Shown here: piece after piece, positions 53,253-62,896 of the stretch | Numbering within the stretch: position 1 is the first letter of the stretch | Layout of the letters: the number at the start of each line of letters is the position of its first letter | Assembly: GCA_964019335.1 (NCBI GenBank) | Contig: OZ025704.1 | Span: 1 to 64,000 of the forward strand | Reading direction: 5' to 3' | DNA length: 64,000 nt | Source of the DNA: Diplonema japonicum | Lineage: Eukaryota > Euglenozoa > Diplonemea > Diplonemida > Diplonemidae | Program-made: the position numbers and the translations under genes | Notes under the pieces: model-generated | The model's database searches: none | The model's input: only the letters and a program-made list of their open reading frames with translations | What the model was told of the DNA's origin: nothing

Positions 53253-53324
53253 GGGTACGTAGCTCAGTGGTAGAGCGTTCGGCTGCAGTCCGATTGGTCC
53301 CTGGTTCGAACCCGGGCGTGCCCT
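53253..53324 (+). tRNA. trnC-GCA: tRNA-Cys (anticodon GCA), copy 2
   Basis: Identical over all 72 bases to the copy at 52705 and followed by A plus a T-run. Upstream flanks are unrelated beyond a base or two. Same strand, 548 bp apart start to start. Confidence 0.96.
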
Positions 53325-53458
53325 ATTTTTGTATTTTTGGCCAATTCCTGCACCAGATGTACTTTGTGCAGTGATGTCATTTACCTTACAAACACTTAAG
53401 AAGGAAAAAGCAAAAAAAAAAAGAAAAAGAAAAAGAAAAAGAAAAAGAAAAAATAATC

Positions 53459-54486
53459 ATGGCCGATGCAACTGAGATGACGCCTCTTCAGGCAGTAGCT
53501 GGCATGGAAGATGGTGTAAGGGAAAACATCCTTGCTCTCCAGTCTCTGCAGAAGAAGTACCAAGACCTGTTCCTGGATTTTTGCAAGGAAAAGGATGCAT
53601 TAGAGGCAAAATATGAAGAGAAATATGCGCCCCTGTACAACAGGAGAAGGGAGATCGTGTCAGGGACCGTAGACGCAAGCGAAGAAGAGATCAAGAAGGG
53701 TGAAGAACTGCAGAAGAAGGATGAGGATGAGAGCAAGATCGAGGAGATTGATGACAATGGGGAGGTTAAGGAGTCGAAGCCTGTGGCTGACGATACCTTG
53801 GGGATCTCTGACTTCTGGTTCATTGCAATGTCCAATGAGGACACTGTGGCCGGGACAATCGAGGAGTGCGACAACGAGATTCTTTCCCACCTGGTGGATG
53901 TGAGGTGCAAGACGACTAGCGAGCCCAACGGTTTCGTGCTGACGTTCGAGTTTTCCGAGAACGAATTTTTCACCAACAAAGAGCTTACAAAGGCGTACGA
54001 GACGAAGCTTGATGACAAGGATGGTGAGCAACTCCTCTACAAAGCCCATGGGTATGCAAAAAAAAAGGGGGTGCAATCTTCACAAAGCTGCAAAATCGAG
54101 TGGAAAGATGGTAAGAACGTGACCTGTAAAATTGTCAAGAAGAAGCAATCGTCGAAGTCTGGAAAGGGCACTAGGGTTGTAGAGAAGACTGTCCCTAAAA
54201 AGTCTTTCTTTGGCTTCTTCGAGCCTCCTTTTGCGGAGGACGAGGACCTTACCGACGAGATCGCGGAGAGGATGGAGGAAGACTTCATGATCGGTACCGT
54301 GATAAAGGAATCAATTATCCCTAGAGCTATTTCCTGGTTCACTGGTGAAGCCGCGTATAACTCCTTTGAGGTATAAAAGGGACACAATGTGCAAATTAAA
54401 CACAGGGGTTTGACTTTGGAGATGACGATGAAGAAGATGAGGAAGAGGAAGAAGGCGCACCCAAGCAGGACTGCAAGCAGCAGTAG
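53459..54486 (+). CDS. NAP1-family histone chaperone
   Basis: Three exons (53459-54051, 54088-54370, 54406-54486) give 318 residues; introns are 36 and 35 bp. The N-terminal long helix (LQSLQKKYQDLFLDFCKEKDALEAKYEEKY), GISDFWFIAMSN, the KIEWKDGKNVT strand, KKSFFGFFEPP and IIPRAISWFTG are the core NAP landmarks, and the last exon encodes an acidic tail (FGDDDEEDEEEEE). The first intron is 36 bp with no stop, so retention would add 12 residues (YAKKK...) in the middle of a conserved strand; homology favours removal. NAP1 proteins carry H2A-H2B and assemble nucleosomes. The gene follows an A/G-rich leader with AAAAG repeats. Confidence 0.93.
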
Positions 54487-54947
54487 AAAGGGAGGAGAGG
54501 GAGGGGGGGACAAACAAGAAAATAGTGTGAATTTTCTTAATGGCTTTTAGGCCCTCTTTTTACCTTTCCCCCCTTTGAACACTCCCCTTTATTTTGTCCC
54601 CTACCCCCACCCCCTTTTTTACAACTATCCTTATCATCATACCAAAAAAAAAAGGGAGGGGGGCTCACCAGGAGCAGGGATTTTTTTATCTTTCATATTT
54701 TTTTTTTTTTTCCATTTCCCCTCACTTGCAGGAATGAGAAGGGGACAAAGCAAAAAAAAAGAAAAAAGTATCATCCCAGCCCGAGACCACCATCCTCCTA
54801 TTCCCCCCTTTTCTTTCTGCCCCATCCACCTTCCGCTTTTTTTTTTTTCTTTTTTTTTTTGGACCATCTTCAGATGAAAAAAGAAGAAGGGGGGGGTATG
54901 CAGCTGAGTGACACTGGAACTGAGAATGAAGGAGAGAAACGAAAAAG

Positions 54948-54983
<36 letters not shown>

Positions 54984-55689
54984 GTCCTGGAAATTAGAAA
55001 AGAAAATGAGAAAAAAAAAGAAGAAAAAAATAAGACATTGTGTCTGAGAAGGAGAGAAGAAGATGCAAAAACAAGGCAAGAAGGAATGTGTTCTTGAACC
55101 GCTTTTTGTTAACAAAAGAAAGAGGGGGAGGGGGAGAAGAAGGCAGGTTTCAAAAAGAGATGGCAGCTGCCTCATGTTCTATTCTGTTGACGAAAGTTAT
55201 TCGCCTGTTTTTTGTAGGTCTTTTCTTTCCCTTTCTCCCAAAGGGGGGGATACTGGGTGAAGACAAGAAGCAGAAAGAGCAAGGAAAAGATGGGGGAAAC
55301 AAAATAAATAAAGAAACAAGAGGAAGAAAGGTATCTGGGTGCAATAGAAAGAGAAAAAAGAAAAGAACAACACAAAGAAGACCATCCAAACATTTGTTGA
55401 AATGACTCCTTCTTCTAAAACTCCTACTTATAGCAGGCACTCGACTTACCGCTTGGCTACTAAGACCGTGGGCTGTCCCCCCACGACCCTTCCCGTTCTC
55501 ATTTTTCAGCAAAAAAAAACGGTCTTCTTAATTTTGCTCCCCCCCCCCTTTTTTTGTTCTTTGCACCTTGTACCTCTTCTTATCTCATTTCCCTTTTCCC
55601 CGTTGCTTTCGAACTTTCTTTGTCGCTTTTTTTATTTTTCCACTCCGCGCACCGTGTCACAACCCACTCCCTTCACCGTCGCTGTTACT

Positions 55690-55740
<51 letters not shown>

Positions 55741-55905
55741 CATTATTCTTTACCTTCCCCAAACTTTTTTCTGTTTCACCCCCCCCCCCCGTCCTTTTTT
55801 TTTCCTGATCTCTTTTTTTCTTGCGCGTGTTTATTTCTTCTGCTTGGGGAATGAGAAAAAAAAAAGCAAAAAAAAAGGAAAGAAAAGAAGAAGGGAACAA
55901 AAGTG
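54487..55905. other. Long low-complexity intergenic region
   Basis: About 1.4 kb of A-, T- and C-runs, including a T-run of about 50 at 55691-55740 and an A-run at 54951-54980. No domain recognised in any frame. The last 60 bp before the next ATG are A/G-rich, like the leader of the NAP1 gene. Confidence 0.6.
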
Positions 55906-58713
55906 ATGCCACCCAATAAAAGCAGAGGAAGAGGCAGAGGACGGGGCCGCGCGGAAAAGGAAGAGGAAGACGAAGTGACTGTGACAGGGGATGGGGCGGC
56001 CATATTGGCGAAGCTCAGGGAAGGTGGAGAGGTACCGTTGAATTTATACAGAAAAGCATACGACCTGGAGAGGTCCGGGCAGGGGAAACCCCGGACCATC
56101 GCAGGGAGCATGAACAAGCTAAAGACGCGTGCAGACCTCGACGAGTACATAGAAGAAAAGATAGGACCGGACCCGTCGGACAGACTGCTTTCCGATTCAG
56201 ACTCGGAAGAAGACGACGACACCCCTCGTGTAGGACTGCGCAACCTCAGCCTCACCTGCTACATCAACGCCATCCTGCAGTGTTTGAAGAACGACAACTG
56301 GTTCGTGCATGAAGTCATGAAACTAAAGAGCCACGACGAGCCCACCAAGGAGTTCCAACAGGTCCTCTACGGCCTCCGGTCCCCAGGTCTGAAATGGATC
56401 GACCCTGAAAAGCTCATCACAAAGCTTGAAGTCTGCTCTTCCGAGCAACAGGACGCACACGAGTTCTACCGTCTCCTCCTGGACTACCTGATGTCCGCCA
56501 ACGCCCATGATGCGGGATTCACAAAATCCATGAAACGCGTCTTCGAAGGTGGTGTCTTCTACGAGTCAAGCTGCGGGCACTGCGGTACCAGTGTCCCCCG
56601 CCATGAGGCCACTACTGAGATCACGCTTCCTCTTGTCGCCGAAAAGAAGAACCTGACTCTTGAGGATTGCCTCGACGAGCAGTACAACAGCGCCATCGAG
56701 CTCATCAACGACAACATGTACTACTGTGACGTCTGCAAGGGCAAGCAGGACGGGAAGCGCACAGCGAAGCTGGGGAACCTCCCCGAGGTAATGGTCTTCG
56801 CGTTGGTACGGTTCGTGTACGACGTGAAGAAGAACAACAGATGCAAACGACAGCAGACCATCTCGTACCCCACAACCCTGGACATGACCCCATGGGTCAA
56901 GACACAGAAGGGCTCAACTTATACCCTTCAGTCAACAATCCACCACCATGGGTCCTCCGCACACGGAGGGCACTACGTGGCAAGGCTCCACGACAAAGAC
57001 GACGGCTGGTTCCTCTACGACGACACTGATGTCACACACGACACGAAAACTAAGCCTGTCGCCTCTCGCCTCTCTTCCAATGATGTATACATCCTGGTGT
57101 ACACATCTGACTCCCGTGCTCCGGCCCCCGACATGACTGTGCCTCACGAGTGCGTTGCCGAGAAGGACTCTCTCATTGCTTCCCTCAAGTCCACCACCGA
57201 GGCCTACAAAGCTGAATACGAGGCTCTTGCAACCGAAGGCAACGTCTTCCTCAAGGCGCAGAAGGAGGTGGAAAAGATACTCCGAACGTCGCCTTTCAGG
57301 CAGTCCGACTTCCCGGACCCTAACATGCCCCTTCCCAACTACTCCTTCGTATCAACATGGTGGCTGCAGACTTACTTGGAAGGGTATTTCGTACCCGCAT
57401 CTGTGCAGTCTGTGAAGGTGGGGAAGCAAGGCGTGGACAGTAAAAACAATTTGCGGTATCTAAGCGATAACACAGAAGAAGAGCATAATGTGATATATAG
57501 GGACCCGTGCGACGCAAGGAACTATGAGCATCTGCGGTGCTTACATTCAACGAAAGGAGACCTGCGGGTGGACCCTGAGAAGGTGAAAGGGGTAAAACTG
57601 CTTCCAGTGGCCGCAGTGCAAATCATGAGCGAGTCTGTGGTGGGGAAGGGCCCCGTGCAGTCTGCAGACAACACGATGTGCATGGAGTGCGTGAGGATGA
57701 AGATCATGGGCGATGACGACCTGATACGAGCACAGTCCAGACGGGAAGAAATGATCTTCGCTGCCGACCACACGCCAGCGCAGGATGGTGAGGCGTACTG
57801 GATTTCCATGAAGTGGTGGAACGAATGGAAAAAGAAGCCCAAAGCCAACGCTCCCTCCATCCCGGAAAAACTCCTTGAATGGGATCTCTTCCAAGACGTG
57901 CGGTGCGAACACGGTGCCCTCTCCGCCAACCTCAACTGCAAGAAGCTTGTCTCCAAAGAGGTGTTCCTCCACCTCGTCGAAGAGCGCAGCATGTTCGCTT
58001 CCAAACCTTACCTATCCCGATCAGAGGTGAAGGAGTGCCCTGTTTGCCGCAAAATTCGCGAACAGGAAAGCCAAGATTGCTCCGCCGCTCAGGAAATCAA
58101 GAAAAAACTCAAAAGACTGCTCAAACCCCTCACCGATGCCGTGCGGCAACAGGAGTCCCTCAACATCATCAAAAAAGACTATGTCAGACAGGTATGTGTC
58201 TTTGCGATGTCATAGAAAAAAAAATAAAAAAAAATCAAACACAGCGCGGGACTCTTTTCAAAGAATGGGACAAAGCGACAAAGAAAAAGAAAAAAGAGGA
58301 AGAGAAAAGAACCAGAGAAGCGGTTAAAGAGGCAACAAAACAGAGAGAACAAGAAGAGGTATCAACACCCCCTTTTCAAATCAAAAAAAAAAAAAAAAAA
58401 AAAAAAAAAGGCGGAAGAAGCACAACGAAAAAAAGAAGAGCTTTTGAACCTGCCACCCCTACTCGGAGGCAGGGTGCAGTGCACAATATGCGACAAGTCT
58501 ATCACGGTGAAGGACTGGAACGCGCATAAGGTAACTTCCCCTCCCCCCTAAAAAAAAACAACAAAACCAAAACAGAACTCCACGAAACACCTCGAGAGCG
58601 CAATGAAGAAAGGGATAACAAACATAGATGCAGCCCACGAGGACATCGAACTCGTCGAACGAAAGAACAGGATGCCTATTGATGTAGAAGACGTATGCAA
58701 CAAACAACAAAAC

Positions 58714-58744
<31 letters not shown>

Positions 58745-59802
58745 ACTCATCTTCAGACGCCAAAAGAGGGAAGAAGCGGCTTCGAAGTGACGACTCTTAC
58801 GATGCATCCAAAACAGCAAGTAAGAACAAGGGTGTGCATGCCGACGCCGCTGAAAACATGGAAACAGAAGACGAGGAAGAAGAAGACGAAGAGGAGGAAG
58901 AGGAAGACGAGTACAAGGAACCGAGCAGGTTCATCAACGAAGAGTTCATCTTAGTTCCGACTTCGTGGGCGAGACAGTTTGTCTCATGGATACACTGCAC
59001 ATCACTGGAAAACCCGGTGTCGAAGCCAGAACCCTTCACAAATGATCGATTTTACTGCAAACATAAAAAACTGGCGTATGATGTCAGGCGGCACATCCCG
59101 CCGGCAACGAAGAAAGAAAGGGAGAAAATGTTGCACCCGACACCAGATCTTCCCTTCGAGATTATCCCAAGCGACTGTCTCCAACACCTGCAGGACAACG
59201 ATCTTATCAACGAGGAGGCTCCTGCAGCATACTTATCAATATATGATGCAAATCGGGAAACAATCGTGATGGAGGGAACACCAGGTTCATGCACCGAAGG
59301 ATGCGTTGACGAAGTGCTGGCCACAGCGAAATTTGAACGGCAGAATTTTGTCAGTGGCTCACTGCGGCTCGAACCTGCGACCGATCGAAAATCTAAAAAA
59401 GTGAAACCTGTTGTTCTCACCAACATTGCTTCTGAAGACAGTGTTTACGAGCTCATGCTGCGCGTCTTTAACGAAACAGAGGTTGAGATTTCTTACCAAG
59501 AGCTCTCCTATAATGGTGGGGTTATAAATGATGATCCTCAGGCGCCGTTGAGCCTGTATGGGGTGGAGGATGGTGGGACCATTGTTCTGAAGTTCTTGGC
59601 GGTACCGAGGTCGTTGCATGTGCCGACACCCGGGCCTACCTCTCCAGTTATCGAAACGGGTTTCACTTCGTCAAGGCTGCAGGGAAACCGTCTTCCCGCT
59701 GCATCGCCGCCTGCGGCTCCCCCCAGTTCAAACGAATGGGCTTGTGGTGTCTGTACTTTCCTCAATTCAGCACCGCCGCCTTGTTCGATGTGTGGAAGTT
59801 GA
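55906..59802 (+). CDS. USP48-like ubiquitin carboxyl-terminal hydrolase with extra zinc fingers
   Basis: Five exons (55906-58191, 58245-58358, 58411-58530, 58576-58692, 58744-59802) give 1231 residues; introns are 53, 52, 45 and 51 bp, all phase 0. The UCH domain has the Cys box VGLRNLSLTCYINAILQCL (Cys118), the QQDAHEF box, a CxHC...YYCDVC zinc ribbon and the His box HGSSAHGGHYVARLHD (His356). DUSP-like domains follow. A U1-type C2H2 finger (CTICDKSITVKDWNAHK) lies across an exon join. A further DUSP-like part and a ubiquitin-like fold (EISYQELSYNGGVI) come next, with a C-terminal RanBP2-type finger (WACGVCTFLNSAPPPCSMCG). UCH-DUSP-Ubl order is that of USP48; the two fingers are additions. 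It cleaves ubiquitin from substrates, probably in the nucleus. Confidence 0.88.
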
Positions 59803-60043
59803 TATTATCCCTTTGAATTTTTTTTTTTTTTTTTTCCTCAGAAGAAACAAAAAAAAAAGGGGGGGAGAAAAAAAAAAAGCCGCCTTCCTACCCTATTATT
59901 GTGATTTTTTTTTTCTTCTTCCCCCGCTTTTTTTTTTATATACTTTACTAGCCATTGAGGAAGAAAAAAAAAAGAAGAAGAAGAAGAAGAAGAAGAAAAA
60001 ACAGCAGAAAAACAAGGGAGACAAAAAAAAATAACTCAACAAG

Positions 60044-60083
<40 letters not shown>

Positions 60084-60198
60084 GAAGTGTTTTTTTTTTT
60101 CTCATACCCCTTCCCCTCTTTTTCTTTTTTCCAGCCTCATGCTTTCCTCTACACCTTCCAAACAGAGCTTTATAGGAATAAAAAAAAAAAAAAAAAAA
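59803..60198. other. Intergenic region with A-runs and a shared 12-mer
   Basis: T-run (59819-59835), A-run (60041-60082) and the sequence ACTAGCCATTGA at 59947-59958, which is repeated upstream of PACRG at 61426-61437. No gene recognised. Confidence 0.6.
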
Positions 60199-60606
60199 AT
60201 GCAGCCCGGCTACAGCCCCTTGCAGCCCAACGAGGAGTATGCGATAACTGATAAAAACGGTAACGTTGTTGTTTTGACTGAAGAACAAGTCCGCGCTGCG
60301 GGTGGTGAAGGGTGCTACTATGAGGGTGACCTGGACGGATTTGATGAAGGTGGGGGCAAGGATCGAGGTGTCCTCTCCTTTGGGGTCAAGATGATGATCA
60401 GGAGGAAGATCTATAAATACGTAAAAGGGAAGGTTTTCAGACGTAAGAGAGAGTGCCCAATGGATCAGCAAGCTTACCACCCTCAACAAGGCTATCCACA
60501 GGACCAGCAAGCTTACCCTCCTCCCCAACAAGGGTACCCCCCTCAACATGGTTATCCTCAACAGCAGCCCGGGTACGGCCCCCCCCAGGGATATCCTCAA
60601 GTGTAG
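60199..60606 (+). CDS. Small Pro/Gln/Tyr-rich tail protein
   Basis: 135 residues, one exon. Residues 1-95 form a short soluble region (MQPGYSPLQPNEEYAITDK, VVVLTEEQVRAAGGEGCYY) with a basic patch (MMIRRKIYKYVKGKVFRRK). The C-terminus repeats QQGYPQ, QQAYPP and QHGYPQ, the PQGY-type tail seen in many membrane-associated and secretory proteins. No family recognised. The ATG follows an A-run of 19, so an upstream ATG at 60139 in the same frame is possible but would translate the homopolymer. Confidence 0.65.
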   Translation: MQPGYSPLQPNEEYAITDKNGNVVVLTEEQVRAAGGEGCYYEGDLDGFDEGGGKDRGVLSFGVKMMIRRKIYKYVKGKVFRRKRECPMDQQAYHPQQGYPQDQQAYPPPQQGYPPQHGYPQQQPGYGPPQGYPQV

Positions 60607-60646
60607 ACGGCACCTTCCTAAGCGTGTCACTGTGAGAAGGACCGCA

Positions 60647-60696
<50 letters not shown>

Positions 60697-61488
60697 CCTC
60701 TCACGGATGACCCCATCTTTCTCTCATTCCTCATTTACCCAAATTTAACAGTGACTCAAGATTGGGAGTAGTATTTTCAAAAAAGAAAAAAAAAAAGAAA
60801 TGTTCCCCTCGTTTCATTGTTTAAACTTGAATATCTTTTCTCCCCCCCCCAAAAAAAACAGTCTTTGCCCCCTTGTGGTGAAGTCCCGAGTTGTTGTGAA
60901 ATAAAACCACTTACCCACCGCCAAGGAATGACTCTACCGTACTCGAGGTGGTCATACTTGCTGGCAGTAAATTGTTGTCTCCCCCCTTTTTTTTTTCTTC
61001 TTGCAGTCCTTGTCTGTGAGAGGGCCTTCAAAGGATTTCGCACCTTTTTCATTATTTCAAAAGAAATGAATGAAGAAAGAAAAAAAAAAAAAAAAAAAAA
61101 AAAAAAAGGTACAAAAGAAAATAGAAAGTAGTTTCAAATTAGTTATGTGAAATAGTAAAGAAGAGCAGAGCAGGAAGGGAAGCCAACGTGAGCAAACAAA
61201 AAAAAAAAGTGGAAAAAAAGAAGAAAGGAGGGAGGAAGGGATCACGCCCACTCTGCGTAGAAATCAGCCCGACAGGTGCAAGCGTGTCCTCCCCCCCCCC
61301 CCCCCCCCCCCCCCTTCTTCTTATGTGTTTGGGGTTTGCATATATCCTCCTTCCTCTCCCCTCACTCACCCCACCGAAAAAGCAACGTTTATCTAAAGAA
61401 TATTTTTTTTCTTCTTCTTAGCCTAACTAGCCATTGATAAAAAAAAAAAAAAAAAAGAGAAAAAAAGAAAAGAAGAAAACAAAAAAAA
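60607..61488. other. Low-complexity intergenic region
   Basis: T-run of about 43 (60652-60694), A-run of 27 (61081-61107) and a C-run of about 24 (61291-61314). The PACRG-proximal end carries a T/C tract with TTCTTAG and ACTAGCCATTGA, then A-runs up to the ATG. No gene recognised. Confidence 0.6.
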
Positions 61489-62286
61489 ATGGCGGTGACA
61501 GCATCGCAAGTGATCAACCCGGACCTAAGGGGGACGAGGAAGGATCCGAGCAAGAGGAAGTACCTCCCTCCCAGTGCGGGGAGTCCGTTGGGGGATTTTC
61601 CGGGAGACTGGGTGAAACCTGCTGCGAGGGTGCAGAGGGTGAAAGTCCCAGTTGAGGCCATGTCAATGACACAAGCCTACCGGACAAAGGGAAGCGGCAA
61701 CGGTGGCAACTGCAGCAGCCTGAATAAAGGAAAGGTCGCAGACAGACCTAGAGCACCTGTAGCCGGTGCCTTCAAGCGTAGGATCATCCAACCAACAGAG
61801 TTCAGGAGGTTCTACGACAGAGGTGATCTCCCCATTGCCATCCAGCACAAGGGGAACGGCAACAAAATTGACTGGAAAGTGGATATTGAAAAGCTGGACT
61901 ACCACCACTACCTCCCCATATTCTTCGATGGTCTGAGAGAAAAGGAAGACCCTTACAGGTTCCTATCCGTCCAGGGGAGCTTCGACCTTTTGGAAAAGGG
62001 CGGCAGCAAGATTCTCCCCACCATTCCCCAGCTTATCATCCCCATCAAGACCGCGTTAAATACACGGGACCCTGAGATTATTTGCACGATGCTGAAAGTG
62101 CTTCAGCAGCTGGTGGTGTCTGGGGAGCTTATTGGCGAGGCACTCGTGCCGTACTACAGGCAGATTCTCCCTGTTTGCAACCTTTTCAAGTCGAAAAATC
62201 GTAACACCGGGGACGAGATTGATTATGGACAACGTAAGCGTAGCAACTTGGGTGACCTAATCGAAGAGACACTTCAGGTATTTAAA

Positions 62287-62321
<35 letters not shown>

Positions 62322-62407
62322 AGCTTCTTGAAATCCACGGGGGTGAAGATGCTTTCATCAACATTAAATACATGATACCGACTTACGAGTCATGTGTTTT
62401 GAACTAA
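61489..62407 (+). CDS. PACRG: Parkin co-regulated gene protein (axonemal inner-junction protein)
   Basis: Two exons (61489-62277, 62324-62407) give 290 residues; the 46-bp intron is mostly an A-run. The conserved core is unmistakable: [87 protein letters not shown], and after the intron [24 protein letters not shown] bridges the A and B tubules of doublet microtubules together with FAP20, so the organism builds motile cilia or flagella. The N-terminal 90 residues are variable, as usual. Confidence 0.97.
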
Positions 62408-62896
62408 AAAAAAAGAAAAAAATGTAAATATTTCTTTGAAAAAAAAAAAGAAAAAGAAAAAAAAAGACAAGCGATGGTATATGTAAAGACTATTCCCGTC
62501 GGTGGTGTGCACACACCTTTTTTTTAAGCCCTTTTTGTTACCCCCTCCCCCTTTTTTTTCTTCGGATGTGTGAATAAATATGTTTCTCCTTTATCACCCT
62601 GCCCCACCCAAAAAAAAAAAGAAGTCGGGAGAGATGGAGGTTTTGACGCCATTCTCCAAGAAAACCGGAAAAAAAAAAGTGTAAATAAAAAAAAAAAAAG
62701 CCTCGTGTAGAGGGTTTCCACAGTAAAAAAAAGGTGGTGTGAAAGAAGAAAGAAAAACCAACCCCCCCCCCGCCACCCCTTCTTTTTTTTTTTGTTCGTC
62801 CTCTCTCCGTCCCTCACTTCTATTTTCTTTTTTCTTTTTTTCTTCTCCTCTTCAAAAATTTAAAAAAAAAAAAAAGGCCCCAATAAAAAAAAAAAA
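62408..62896. other. Intergenic region, nothing recognised
   Basis: Alternating A-, T- and C-runs. No coding frame or RNA gene recognised. Confidence 0.6.

Noticed and set aside
54052-54087. Real 12-residue insertion in the NAP1 protein
   Set aside because: It starts with GTATGC, ends in AG, is within the size range of the other introns and interrupts a conserved strand; treated as an intron.
55425-55500. tRNA-like D-arm (AGCCAAGCGGTAAG) on the minus strand
   Set aside because: No matching T arm or acceptor stem in either orientation.
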